A stretch of 64,000 nucleotides of DNA from positions 1 through 64,000 of the forward strand of contig NZ_JAGKSP010000009.1 in assembly GCF_017942085.1 (NCBI RefSeq), given 5' to 3'. The translations under genes were made by a program, and so were the position numbers. This document shows, one piece after another, positions 52,615 to 61,777 of the stretch. Below the pieces are notes generated by a model. The model ran no database searches. It was not told the origin of the DNA and was given only the letters and a program-made list of their open reading frames with translations. The DNA is from Paenibacillus lignilyticus. GTDB lineage: Bacteria; Bacillota; Bacilli; Paenibacillales; Paenibacillaceae. The first letter of the stretch is position 1. Each line of letters starts with the position of its first letter.

Positions 52615-52664
52615 AATAGGCCGCCGCTCGTGCCGGCAGCCTGTTGTCATTGTGCTATCGTGTC
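52615..52664. repeat. AGGCTGCCG repeat family, copy 3
   Basis: AATAGGCCGCCG and CGGCAGCCTGTT arms followed by CATTGTGCTATCGTGTC. It lies 26 bases after the end of the collagen-like gene on the minus strand. Copies 2 and 3 are in the same orientation and flank the 50.6-52.6 kb stretch. Confidence 0.72.
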
Positions 52665-52689
52665 TCGTCGGTTTAATGATTTCCTGTGT

Positions 52690-53241
52690 TTATGCTAATT
52701 TTTCGATCACTATAGATGCACTTACAGTAGGGGTACCTCCACCAATGGCATTTTGTAATACTAGATTCCCCATATTATCGATGCGGTTTAAAGTCAAAAT
52801 CCCGCCAGCCGTTAATTGTGTAACAACTTGGCCTTGGTAAGGATTATTTCCTGCGCCTGAACCGTAATTACTGCAAGGAACTAATGCAGCCGGTGCTGCT
52901 CCGGCAGGGTCGAAAAACAATCCAAAAGCGCTATTTCCAGGGGTTGGAAATACTTCCCAACTAATATTGTAAATGCCGGTTTCATTGATCACTATATTAG
53001 TCGTCGGAGCAAACGTAATTGCAGTTCCATTAATTAATGAATTGTTGAAGGTTACAGCTTCTCCTTGCCCACCTGGGGCCGGAGCTTCACCTACGTTCTG
53101 TTCTTCTGTGCTGCAAAGAAATGCAAAACTTGCAATACGAGGAGGACATGGTGGACATATACCTTGCGGACCTTGCGGACCTTGCGGGCCTTGCGGACCT
53201 TGTGGTCCAGCAGGTCCAGGAGGACCTGGTAATCTACCCAT
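52690..53241 (-). CDS. BclA-like collagen-repeat spore-surface protein
   Basis: 183 residues. A short collagen region, starting MGRLPGPPGPAGPQ with GPQ triplets to about residue 27, is followed by a Cys-rich ICPPCPPRIASF linker and a beta-jelly-roll domain of the TNF-like type (NETGIYNISWEVFPTPGNSA, then GQVVTQLTAGGILTLNRIDN). BclA-type filaments form the hairy coat of exosporium in Bacillus and Paenibacillus. The collagen part is much shorter than in typical BclA. Start 53241 follows AAGGGGTG. It is divergent from the YheC/D gene. Confidence 0.88.
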   Translation of the reverse strand: MGRLPGPPGPAGPQGPQGPQGPQGPQGICPPCPPRIASFAFLCSTEEQNVGEAPAPGGQGEAVTFNNSLINGTAITFAPTTNIVINETGIYNISWEVFPTPGNSAFGLFFDPAGAAPAALVPCSNYGSGAGNNPYQGQVVTQLTAGGILTLNRIDNMGNLVLQNAIGGGTPTVSASIVIEKLA

Positions 53242-53471
53242 TGTTTGTTACACCCCTTTATTAAGTTTTAGGGCATGATCATCTTTGGGCAACCTGTATT
53301 GTGCCACAGTAATTTCATTCCCCGAGTTAATCCTATTCCGAATGGTGAAGCCTAGTGCAACTATATATAAAAAAATTCCCATTTTGAATGTATTGTTGTC
53401 CATACCTTTCTATTTCCACTTTCATATCCTAATATTATGACTCTCTTAAAGAATGATTGTGGAGGCAAATG

Positions 53472-54503
53472 ATGATCAAAAATCACGGTTTTGTAGGTCT
53501 TCTTGTTGCTAACCGTAGTCAAAGAAAAAATGTTCTTAATCAATATCTTCGGTACAATAGGACTAATTTGAAATTATTCTGTTTCACCCCCAATTCCATA
53601 GATTGGGAGAAAAAAAGCATAGTCGGACTTCACCGCTTAAACCGAAAATGGGTGCTTACTAAATTTCCGTTCCCCAAAGTCGTATACAACCGCTGTTACG
53701 ATACACATCCAGAGCTGCTTGATCGTTTGGGAGCAATAATCGGTAAAGATAAGTGCTTTAATCATATAAACCAATTCAATAAACAGGAGATTTATACGAA
53801 TTTAAGCAGATGGCTTGTTGATTATTTGCCAGAAACTGTTCCCTTTGACAAAGAGAACGCAGTTCATTTGCTTCATGTTCATAGTGTCATATACTTAAAA
53901 CCTATCTACGGGCATAAGGGGAAAGGTGTATATCGTGTGGAGTTGATGGAATCCGGGGAAATCCACATTAGCCTCCACTATTTCACACCTGATATCATTT
54001 TTAATGACGTCAAACAATTTGAGGATCACATTCAAGAACTTATCGGCTCCACTCCCTATATGATTCAAGAAGGAGTCAACATAAAACAATTCAACAATCA
54101 ACATTTCGATATCAGAGCGCTTGTACAAAAAAATGATAGAGGCTTATGGTCAGTAACGAATGTCGTGAGCCGGATTGCATATAAAGTCAGTTATAATACC
54201 AGTATCTGTGAAAGAGCTTGTTTATCTTTAGAAGTTCTCAATCATTTATATCCTCCTGATAAAGTTGATGCTATCATTCAATCGGTTTATAACTGTAGTT
54301 TAAGATCGGCAGAAATTTTGGATGAAGATAAAACCTACCATTTGGGCGAGTTTAGCGTTGATTTTGTATTGGACAACGATGATCGTATTTGGATAATTGA
54401 ACTTAATGGAAAGCCACAAAAAGATCTGTATAATGGAATGCGCAATCAATTTGCTGTTTATGAGCGACCCATACAATATGCTCATTATTTGCATGCACAC
54501 TGA
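53472..54503 (+). CDS. YheC/YheD family endospore coat-associated protein
   Basis: About 343 residues. The N-terminal part (VGLLVANRSQRKNVL, LTKFPFPKVVYNRCY) and the ATP-grasp-like C-terminal half (YLKPIYGHKGKGVYRVEL, MIQEGVNIKQFNNQHFDIRA, then FSVDFVLDNDDRIWIIELNG) are those of YheC/YheD. These proteins associate with the spore coat; their ligase-like fold has no demonstrated reaction. Of several possible starts ATG 53472 has GGAGG six bases upstream; the open frame begins at GTG 53457. It is AT-rich relative to the window. Two terminators follow. Confidence 0.88.
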   Translation: MIKNHGFVGLLVANRSQRKNVLNQYLRYNRTNLKLFCFTPNSIDWEKKSIVGLHRLNRKWVLTKFPFPKVVYNRCYDTHPELLDRLGAIIGKDKCFNHINQFNKQEIYTNLSRWLVDYLPETVPFDKENAVHLLHVHSVIYLKPIYGHKGKGVYRVELMESGEIHISLHYFTPDIIFNDVKQFEDHIQELIGSTPYMIQEGVNIKQFNNQHFDIRALVQKNDRGLWSVTNVVSRIAYKVSYNTSICERACLSLEVLNHLYPPDKVDAIIQSVYNCSLRSAEILDEDKTYHLGEFSVDFVLDNDDRIWIIELNGKPQKDLYNGMRNQFAVYERPIQYAHYLHAH

Positions 54504-54575
54504 TTCTCAGTAATGATCCATTATATGAGGCGAGGCTTGGCATGTTACATGTGTTCCTCTGCCCAAAAACCAAAA

Positions 54576-54610
54576 GAGAAACCCAACGTTAGAAAAACGT
54601 TGGGTTTCTC
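54576..54610 (+). terminator. terminator of the YheC/D gene
   Basis: A 15-bp perfect stem (GAGAAACCCAACGTT and complement), 73 bases after the gene. Confidence 0.75.
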
Positions 54611-54620
54611 GACATTTTGA

Positions 54621-54649
54621 GCAATTGCCTTTTTTGGCAATTGCTTTTT
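54621..54649 (+). terminator. second terminator after the YheC/D gene
   Basis: GCAATTGCC/GGCAATTGC with a loop of six and a run of five T. The tandem arrangement insulates the next region. From here to 54951 no gene is visible. Confidence 0.72.
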
Positions 54650-54951
54650 GCTTACCTATATTTCTAAATTATTTAAAAATCAAGACTTTCCGACTGTGCC
54701 GTCCGCACTTTCAACACCACACGGAATTTCAATCCGAATGTCGGAATGTTACGTCCCTATCGATTAGACCAGGGTTAGAGATATCCGCACGGTCATCAAA
54801 CTAGTTCTTCACCCTACCTCTTCATCCGTGAATAATGAAAGTGGGATCGAAAACCATCCAAAAGTCATCGAATCCCATTCAATTCCATAAATGATCACCA
54901 CGATTCTGTAATTTTTAACGACACTTTTCCCCGATGTACTTTCTGCTAAGT

Positions 54952-55382
54952 TCAGACCGGCTTTGCGCAGCCTTTAATAGAACGGAGTTGAGCGGCCATT
55001 GGAATCTCCTCTAGCAATGCGTGGAGCTGCTTTCCGATGTCTGCTAACAGTTCTGTAATTCGTTCAAACTCTGTGATTAGACGCACAAAATCTTGCTTTG
55101 CTTCGGCTAAAGCCGTAATGTCTCCTACACTCCGCCTAGCCTGCGCGATGAGCTCAGCAGCCTTCTGTGTGCCTGTTGTTCCTCCTACCCTCTGCATATG
55201 TGTTTTCCATATCGAAATGATCTCCGGTGCTGACCGTCCTGCAAGATCCTGAGGCGTAGGTAATTCCTTCAGTGTAGCCATCAAACGTTTACAGGCCAAT
55301 CCTTAAAAACCGAACTGTACTTCGGGAAACGAATATCCAGCCACCGAATGATGCGATTTTGCAGCCGAACGCTGTCTAAAAT
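54952..55382 (-). pseudogene. IS110-family transposase fragment
   Basis: The minus strand holds, in one frame, ILDSVRLQNRIIRWLDIRFP and then KYSSVFKDW, and after a one-base shift near 55299 ACKRLMATLKELPTPQDLAG. This leads into the middle region of an IS110/IS1111-type DEDD transposase (AELIAQARRSVGDITALAEA, then LRSIKG) and stops at 54952. The catalytic N-terminal part and the C-terminal Transposase_20 part are both missing. It is a relic inserted after the YheC/D gene. Confidence 0.8.
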
Positions 55383-55710
55383 GACGGTGGGTAATTATCT
55401 TATACCCAAACATCTGCCGTTCGCCAAAAAACTGTCTTTATTTGTGATAGAGCTCACCGATTGTCTGCAACGGCAATGTTTAGCTCATCCTTATCCATTA
55501 GGTACTTTCGTTATAGGCAAGTCTTCACTCAGTGAAACCGATTTCCGTTCTTCTTTATATAGTGTGCGAACACAAAGCGCCAAGGAATACCAAATGGGAA
55601 AATCACGACCAGCAAGCATGCTAAGCCGTCGACTAAGTTGAAGAGTTCTTATGACCGGCGGACCACAGTGGAAGGGCGACGACAAGTAGCCAGATCAACT
55701 TCCAGACCAT

Positions 55711-55773
55711 TTCCTAAAAGGCATGAGCCCAGTAAAATACGCGGGTATATGTATTAATACAAAGGAAGATTAA
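55711..55773 (+). pseudogene. end fragment of an IS3-family OrfB
   Basis: FLKGMSPVKYAGI resembles the LKGMSPVQYR ending of the complete IS3-family OrfB at 18.4 kb. It is separated from the IS110 relic by about 330 bases of unassignable sequence, which is probably further IS debris. Confidence 0.4.
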
Positions 55774-56037
55774 TCTGCAATTCATACTTTTTTGAGATGA
55801 AATTCAGTGAACATTGAATAAAAAAGCCATTATTGCATATTACCAAAGCTTTAGTATAGATTTGCGGCATTCTTATCAAGGAATGACCTATAAACACAAA
55901 ATGATTTCGATATTCCTTTGGTTCAACTGTATTATGCAGTACATTCGGTTTACGGCTAGCTAAATCAGTATTCATTAGCCTTCTTTGCCGCGCCGGGTAT
56001 AATTATTTTCAGATTAAAAAGATGAGGTGAATGAATT

Positions 56038-56604
56038 ATGGAACGTTTATATGAAATATTGAATTTTAATAAGGAATTCGTCGAGGATAAAGAATTTGAA
56101 AAATACCAGGGAATACGATTCAAGGATAGAAAAATCGTTGTCGTGACTTGTATGGATGCCAGACTTGTCGATCTGCTGCCCCGTGCTTTAAATATAAAAG
56201 AAGGAAATGCTAAAATTATCAAGGATGCAGGCGCAATTGTCTTGCATCCGTTCGGCAGCGTAATGCGAAGCATTATAGTGGCAGTTTATGAATTAAAAGC
56301 AGATGAAGTTTTTGTAATAGGTCATCATGATTGTGGAATGGGTGTTATTGACCCTGACCAGACAGTAAACAAAATGAAAGAAAGAGGTATCTCGTCCGAA
56401 AAGCTCAAAACCTTGGAAAGTGCTGGAATTGATTTGCATAAATGGTTGCACGGCTTCGATAGTGTAGAAGAATCAGTCAAATCTAGTGTAAAGACCGTCA
56501 AACATCATCCTCTATTACCCGAAGACGTCCCGGTTCATGGTCTTGTCATCGACCCCAAAACAGGAAAACTTGATTTAATTATAGACGGGTATACATATAC
56601 CTAA
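56038..56604 (+). CDS. beta-class carbonic anhydrase
   Basis: 188 residues. Zinc ligands are the Cys of VVTCMDARLVDLL and the His and Cys of IGHHDCGMGVID; the Asp-Arg pair of the active site is in MDAR. It interconverts CO2 and bicarbonate in the cytoplasm. The sequence is closest in shape to the YtiB-type of Bacillus, with VPVHGLVIDPKTGKLDLIID at the C-terminus. GAGGTGAATGAATT precedes the ATG. It stands alone, and a GC-rich palindromic repeat follows it. Confidence 0.92.
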   Translation: MERLYEILNFNKEFVEDKEFEKYQGIRFKDRKIVVVTCMDARLVDLLPRALNIKEGNAKIIKDAGAIVLHPFGSVMRSIIVAVYELKADEVFVIGHHDCGMGVIDPDQTVNKMKERGISSEKLKTLESAGIDLHKWLHGFDSVEESVKSSVKTVKHHPLLPEDVPVHGLVIDPKTGKLDLIIDGYTYT

Positions 56605-56623
56605 CTAGCTCGATGTTAGTCCC

Positions 56624-56676
56624 ATCTAACCATGAAAGCCGCCTCAGCAGCTATTAAGCTGGACAGGCGGCTGTTT
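56624..56676. repeat. AAAGCCGCCTC palindromic repeat, copy 1
   Basis: ATCTAACCATGAAAGCCGCC begins a unit of about 53 bases whose arms AAAGCCGCCT and AGGCGGCTGTTT pair. The same unit recurs at 57137. It lies 20 bases after the carbonic anhydrase gene and can serve as its terminator. Confidence 0.7.
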
Positions 56677-57136
56677 AAGTTAATTAATATTCTTGCTTTT
56701 TTCATACAACACAACATAAAGGCGTTTAGCAGTTCATCCAATTCTTTCGATATTTTTTGGGTTAATGTCGATGATAACCCATACTCCTTACTGACAGAAT
56801 CCAATTCTAAACGCTTCTCTCTATCACCTGATAAATGAGAGATATTATTATGTTCAAACCTTACCCTCTAAATTATAGATTGTTCCTTTTTTCCGTGTCA
56901 CTTCATTGCTCTGTATCTTGAATAAACGCCTGCATCCTCGAGCGAATGGACATGGTTTGATATAAATACATCATTGTTTCCAAAACCATGTTTTTCCGTT
57001 GGTATTGATGACGGATGACGTCGATGCCGTTTCCATAAGGTTTGATTCCTTTATGGTACGAATATTCTTAAATAATTTCAATTATAGATTCATGCATACG
57101 GTATAGTAATAGCTAACTTGTTTTGACATTAATTTC
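56677..57136. other. 460-base stretch without a recognised gene, between two repeat copies
   Basis: Short frames occur on both strands, none with a ribosome-binding site or family match. The stretch is bounded by two copies of the AAAGCCGCCTC repeat, so it may be a duplication remnant. Confidence 0.35.
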
Positions 57137-57190
57137 ATCCAACCATGAAAGCCGCCTCGGCAGCAATAATCTGGCAAGGTGGCTGATTTC
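57137..57190. repeat. AAAGCCGCCTC palindromic repeat, copy 2
   Basis: Same orientation as copy 1, with the same AACCATGAAAGCCGCCTC beginning and a slightly altered right arm (AAGGTGGCTGATTT). The stretch after it up to 57461 shows no gene. Confidence 0.7.
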
Positions 57191-57461
57191 AGTAATTTAC
57201 AAAATTCCCTTATTCGCTTGTTCCTCTTTGTTTATCATGAAGGTCCCTATGTAAATGGTGTCAAACATGATTGAATTCATCAAAATTGTTTTAAGGTGGA
57301 GGCGTGAGAGACCCTGGGATAGCCGCCTCTCTATTAAACTTCGCTTTCCAGACAACGCTATGCCGATCCTTCAGGAGCGTTCTTTTCCCTGTAATGAATA
57401 AAGTGTGATCGAGCTTGGGAAAATAATCCTCAGACTAATTAATATTGAAAGGGATGTGCCT

Positions 57462-57950
57462 ATGGAGACAACTGTTAACAAACAAGAAGCGATTTCAAAA
57501 GTAAGTGAATTAATTAAAGACATTGAAATAGCGATGCTAACAACGGTATCGGAGGATGGACTGGTTTCACGACCCATGAAGACCCAGGATGTCGAGTTCG
57601 ACGGTAACCTTTGGTTTCTAACCAAGAAAGATACCGGCAAGTTTGAAGAACTGCTCCACAATCGGCAGGTTAACGTTTCATATGCGGGTAAATCATTCGT
57701 CTCCATTCGAGGTGAAGCAGAACTCGTGGACAGTACCGAGAAAATAAAAGAATTTTGGAACGTAGCTTACGAGAAACTGCTGGAGACAACCTATGACGAT
57801 CCGATTCTCGTTCTGATTAAGGTAAAAGCCGAAACCGCCGAGTATTGGGATACTGGCAACAAGTTTAAGATGGCCAAGTTTCTGTTCAGCAGGCTGTTGG
57901 GCAAAAATACGGAAGGTACGGATATCAATCAGATGGTAAATTTGAATTAG
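57462..57950 (+). CDS. pyridoxamine 5'-phosphate oxidase family, general stress protein
   Basis: About 162 residues of the flavin-reductase-like split barrel, matching general stress protein 26 (YdaG) of Bacillus: AMLTTVSEDGLVSRPMKTQD, GNLWFLTKKDTGKFEEL, NVSYAGKSFVSIRGEAELVD. These proteins bind FMN or FAD and contribute to oxidative or salt stress survival; they are not the pyridoxamine oxidase itself. ATG 57462 is chosen because AAAGGG stands eight bases upstream; the frame is open from 57405. Monocistronic, with a strong terminator. Confidence 0.88.
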   Translation: METTVNKQEAISKVSELIKDIEIAMLTTVSEDGLVSRPMKTQDVEFDGNLWFLTKKDTGKFEELLHNRQVNVSYAGKSFVSIRGEAELVDSTEKIKEFWNVAYEKLLETTYDDPILVLIKVKAETAEYWDTGNKFKMAKFLFSRLLGKNTEGTDINQMVNLN

Positions 57951-58008
57951 TAAGCAGTGACTCAAAGCTTTTATTAACCGAAAGGCAGTCTATCACATCT
58001 GAGCCAAG

Positions 58009-58046
58009 AAAAGAGCCTGCTGTTCATTTACAGCCGGTTCTTTTTT
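58009..58046 (+). terminator. terminator of the stress-protein gene
   Basis: AAAAGAGCC-GCTGT pairs with ACAGC-GGTTCTTTT around a short loop, with six T, about 60 bases after the gene. Confidence 0.85.
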
Positions 58047-58233
58047 GAGGACTAACCCAATTGGACGGTTATATGCTTAGACTACCAATAAAACTTAGAT
58101 CCGCTTGTGTTTTACCTTTATCAATTATTAAGTTTCTAAAGTTCACCATCGCGACACTATTTGTCCATTGTCGAGAGCATTTATAGCTTATTTTTGGTAA
58201 GTCAAGTTACATCTGGGAGTCATATGAATAGAA

Positions 58234-58264
58234 AAAGTCGCTGATGCTCATGCTCAGCGACTTT
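58234..58264 (-). terminator. terminator of the sensor kinase operon
   Basis: AAAGTCGCTGA/TCAGCGACTTT, 11 bp, with a 9-base loop. On the minus strand a run of T follows. It lies 66 bases after the kinase gene. Confidence 0.8.
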
Positions 58265-58330
58265 AATCTATTTCTGATGGAGTACCAGTTAATTTATTCA
58301 GACGTTTGTGCCGTAAATGAGACGAGGATG

Positions 58331-60106
58331 TCAGCGTGCTTCTCGACTAGCCGGTATTGTAATGGTGACTGCTGTTCCGATCCCCCGGCGACTGGCGATG
58401 CTGACCCCATACTTCACCCCATACTGCAGTTGAATCCGCTTATGTACGTTTCGGATGCCGTAACCGCCATTTACAGCGTCCGGCTCAAAGATTCGGCGAA
58501 TCGTTCTCCCATCCATTCCGATGCCGTCATCGATGACCTGGAAGATAATTGTGTCGCCTTCCTTATAAGCAACCAGCTTTATCCGAATCCCCCCGCTGCC
58601 GAACAGAGCGTGCTCCAGAATGTTTTCTACAAACGGCTGCAAAATGATTTTGACCGTAACATGCCCCCGTACCTCCGGGTGGATATCGTTCCAAACCTCC
58701 AGCTTGTTCCGATACTTGATCCGCTGAATGTCTAGATAGGCACCGACTTGTTCCAGCTCCTTCTCTACCGGTATTAGAGACCGGCCCTCGTTCAGTGTCA
58801 ATCGGTAGAACTTAGCAATTCCCGTCACCATATCATGCACATTGTCGGTTTCCCCAAATTTGGCCAATCGACTGATAGAGGAAAGCGTATTGTAGAGAAA
58901 ATGCGGGTTGATCTGCGCCTGAAGCGACTCCAGCTCCGCTTCCTTCTGCTGCAAGTCCGCTAGATATACCTCACGAATCAACTCATCGATATGCTCGCTC
59001 ATTCTGTTGAAGGCCATAGCGATCTGCGCGAATTCATCCCGACCCGAGTAATGGATACGGCGCCGAAACTCCCCTTCCCTCATGGCGTTCAGCGATACTA
59101 CGATTCCCCTGACCTTCTTCGAGTAATGGCGGGAAAAGAGCCAGCCTATGAAGACCAGTAACACGAGAGCCGCCAAGCATACCGCAATAGTAATGGTTCG
59201 AACGGATTCGGCCTCTTGCTCCAACAATTCATTAGGAACCAGCGCGACAAGTCGCCATTCGACACCCGGTACCGGCTGCTCGATCAGAAGGAAACGGCCC
59301 TCCACAGTTTGTTTGAGAGCATTGAATGTCATAGACGGCCCGCCGGAGGCGCGTAGAGCCTGACCCTCGGAATTGTACACATAGAGTCTGCTCTCGTCGC
59401 CAATCTTCTCGTGCTGGGCAGCCTCAAGCAGATCGTCTAACCTCACGGTCGTCTGTGCTACCCCGGTCAACTGCTCCTCGTCTATGTCGAACAAGCGCCG
59501 CAGAAGCGAGATATTGCCGAAATTCGCGTCATTGCCGACCTGCCTCCAGACTGCCTCCGTACCCTTAAAAACATCCTTGGCAACCGACTTCTCTGTCTGC
59601 CAAGGCAGCTCTCGGTACCATGGCACTCCTTCCAGCCGCGAAAGATGCAGCACGTCGAAGGTGTTCGATCCTGCCAGAGGGTCCTTATCTTCACTCAGAT
59701 CGCCGTAATATTCCCAGATTTGCGGATTGTTCAGGTATAGCTTCAGCCGCGTCTTGCTGCTGGCCAGCTTGATAACATTCTCGAAGGTCGGGTGCAAGTA
59801 TTCTTTCGTCGTCTCATAGCCCCTGAAGCCAAGCCGGAAAACACGCAGAGTCTTTTGCATGGTCTGATCGAAGAAGATGAGATCCGAAATACGCTTGACG
59901 GATTCCGTTTTGTAGTTAACATTATCCCGCATCTGCCCCAGCGTATCTTGCATACGGGCCTCCGTCTGTCTTCGAATCGAATCAACGGAGGCGGTATAAG
60001 CGAAGTAACCGATGCCGAGCACTGCTACTAGCACGAAAATCAGATAGGAGAACATTACCTTGTAGCCGAACGGAACGGCAATGCGTTTCAATGAATTAGG
60101 CATCAT
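58331..60106 (-). CDS. sensor histidine kinase, YesM type
   Basis: 591 residues. One membrane helix (about 13-33), an extracellular sensor domain of some 250 residues, a second helix (about 303-324), a HAMP domain (YSKKVRGIVVSLNAMREGEF), the His_kinase box with INPHFLYNTLSSISRLAKFG (phospho-accepting His) and a short HATPase_c domain (FQVIDDGIGMDGRTIRRIFE). This LytS/YesM-like layout is typical for kinases that sense carbohydrates or polysaccharide breakdown in paenibacilli. It lies 14 bases after the AraC-type regulator gene and works with it. Confidence 0.93.
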   Translation of the reverse strand: MMPNSLKRIAVPFGYKVMFSYLIFVLVAVLGIGYFAYTASVDSIRRQTEARMQDTLGQMRDNVNYKTESVKRISDLIFFDQTMQKTLRVFRLGFRGYETTKEYLHPTFENVIKLASSKTRLKLYLNNPQIWEYYGDLSEDKDPLAGSNTFDVLHLSRLEGVPWYRELPWQTEKSVAKDVFKGTEAVWRQVGNDANFGNISLLRRLFDIDEEQLTGVAQTTVRLDDLLEAAQHEKIGDESRLYVYNSEGQALRASGGPSMTFNALKQTVEGRFLLIEQPVPGVEWRLVALVPNELLEQEAESVRTITIAVCLAALVLLVFIGWLFSRHYSKKVRGIVVSLNAMREGEFRRRIHYSGRDEFAQIAMAFNRMSEHIDELIREVYLADLQQKEAELESLQAQINPHFLYNTLSSISRLAKFGETDNVHDMVTGIAKFYRLTLNEGRSLIPVEKELEQVGAYLDIQRIKYRNKLEVWNDIHPEVRGHVTVKIILQPFVENILEHALFGSGGIRIKLVAYKEGDTIIFQVIDDGIGMDGRTIRRIFEPDAVNGGYGIRNVHKRIQLQYGVKYGVSIASRRGIGTAVTITIPASREAR

Positions 60107-60120
60107 CCTGAAGGTTCTCC

Positions 60121-61683
60121 TTATGTGGTACGCCGGTACTCATTCGGTGTCATGCCGAACTTGTCGCGGAACTGGCGGCTGAAGTAGGTAAGGTTCTTGT
60201 AACCAAGCCGATGCGCGATCTCAAACACCTTTATCTTCGGGTCCTGCAGCATTGTTTTGGCAGCCTCCATACGGCGGCGAATGACATAATCGCTGAAATT
60301 CTCGCCCGTTTCCTCCTTGAACAGATGACCGAGATAATTCGGCGAGAAAGAGAAAGTGTTAGCGGCATCACGCAACGTAATGTTGTCACCCAGATTCTTC
60401 TCCACATACGTCTCGATTTCCTGGATGAGCTTTCGATTCTTCTTCTGTTTCTTTAGAAGAAGCATTTCCGAAATTTCGAAAAGCCGACGTCTAAGCCAAG
60501 ATTGGATATCATCGACGGTCTCAAATGCATAAAGAATGTCATAATCCTGGAAGCGGATGCCGAGAATACTCTGCATGTTCTCGTTCAGAGTTGTCAGATA
60601 ATTATCGAGGCGAGACAAAATATGAACAGTAAAATTGTGCACGGTCATCCGGTTTCCCAGCTGCTTGACAATCATGACGAGCCTATTAAGCTCATCATCA
60701 ATGGAAACAAGATCGTAGCTGGATACCGCCACAAACATCCGGCTCAGCAGCAAGTCCAGATCCTGAGTACTCTCCAGCAGCTCCGGCTTCGTGTCGTTTC
60801 CCGAAATCAGTCGATTCTTCCCGACAATAAGCTTGTAGGTCAAGCAATGAAGCGCTTTCTCAAAGGATGCCGGGATATCCGGCGCAACTACGGAGTCGCC
60901 AAGACCGATTGTAATCGTATAAGCGGTACGCTTCTCAACCATGAGAACAATATTAGCTAGTGCCGATCTCGATACGGCTGTAGGCACCAAGACTGCAATA
61001 CGCTGATCAGAAGCCTCGCAAAGCAGAATAAGACCGCTTTCGCGGCATAGCTGAAGCAGCAGCTCTTTGGCAGGCTGTGGCGCCGAGTGCACATGAGCAA
61101 TCCCCGCATTGAAGTTGTGCAGCACGCTATCCCATTCTAAGACGGCTACTGCAAACTCCGCTCCCTCTGCACTCGTGTTCAGCTCATCCAAATAAGGCAG
61201 CACGGCTTCAAAGTTGTTCTTATTCGCCAGCCACTGCAGCAGCTTTTCTTGGCGTACGAATGGCAACGAATCCTCGAACGCTTCATTCAGCCGCTCCTGT
61301 TTCACTTCCGCATCCAAGGTATCCCTGATTCGACGGAGAACGTCAATCAGTTCGTTATCATTCACGGGCTTGAGCACATAACCGAATGCACCAAGCCCGA
61401 GCGCTTGCTTCGCATAGTGGAAATCCTCATAGCCGCTGACGAACGCCGTCTTAAGGCCGGGAATCAGCTCCAGTGCGCGTTTTGACAACTCAAGGCCGCT
61501 CATATGCGGCATCTTAATATCGGACACCAGGATATCAATTGTATTGTCGGCTATCCATGACAGTGCCTCATGCCCATTGCTGACCGATGCCACTACTTCC
61601 ATGTCAAGCTCCCTCCATGGTATCAGTCGCTCCAGCCCTTCCAGATCCAGCATTTCATCATCTGCTAGAAGCACCTTGTACAT
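60121..61683 (-). CDS. AraC-type response regulator, YesN type
   Basis: About 520 residues. The receiver domain starts MYKVLLADDEMLDLEGLERL, with the phosphorylated Asp in ILVSDIKMPHMSGLEL and the Lys in GYVLKPVNDNEL. A middle region of about 270 residues of uncertain function precedes two C-terminal AraC helix-turn-helix motifs (LRDAANTFSFSPNYLGHLFK and IAHRLGYKNLTYFSRQFRDK). It should activate the adjacent sugar transporter genes when phosphorylated by the YesM-type kinase. The ATG at 61683 (MYKVLLADDE) is the family start; the frame is open from 61707. Confidence 0.93.
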   Translation of the reverse strand: MYKVLLADDEMLDLEGLERLIPWRELDMEVVASVSNGHEALSWIADNTIDILVSDIKMPHMSGLELSKRALELIPGLKTAFVSGYEDFHYAKQALGLGAFGYVLKPVNDNELIDVLRRIRDTLDAEVKQERLNEAFEDSLPFVRQEKLLQWLANKNNFEAVLPYLDELNTSAEGAEFAVAVLEWDSVLHNFNAGIAHVHSAPQPAKELLLQLCRESGLILLCEASDQRIAVLVPTAVSRSALANIVLMVEKRTAYTITIGLGDSVVAPDIPASFEKALHCLTYKLIVGKNRLISGNDTKPELLESTQDLDLLLSRMFVAVSSYDLVSIDDELNRLVMIVKQLGNRMTVHNFTVHILSRLDNYLTTLNENMQSILGIRFQDYDILYAFETVDDIQSWLRRRLFEISEMLLLKKQKKNRKLIQEIETYVEKNLGDNITLRDAANTFSFSPNYLGHLFKEETGENFSDYVIRRRMEAAKTMLQDPKIKVFEIAHRLGYKNLTYFSRQFRDKFGMTPNEYRRTT

Positions 61684-61724
61684 ATCTTCACGCTCCCATG
61701 GCAGCATTGCCCCAAAATATGAGA

Positions 61725-61760
61725 AAAAGAAAGTATACCAGAATCAGTATACTTTCTTTT
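61725..61760 (-). terminator. terminator of the sugar-binding lipoprotein gene
   Basis: AAAAGAAAGTATAC and GTATACTTTCTTTT are exact complements around an 8-base loop, with T on the minus strand. It separates the transporter genes from the two-component genes. Confidence 0.82.
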
Positions 61761-61777
61761 CCATAAAGGAATCTAGC

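Noticed and set aside
53150..53230. Short tandem repeats suggesting a CRISPR or VNTR array
   Set aside because: They encode the Gly-Pro-Gln triplets of the collagen-like protein; no spacer structure exists.
58196..58211. An eighth GTAA-N6-TTAC match, GGTAAGTCAAGTTACA
   Set aside because: No -10-like hexamer lies 29-30 bp from its centre on either strand and no gene start follows. One chance match of this pattern is expected in 64 kb.
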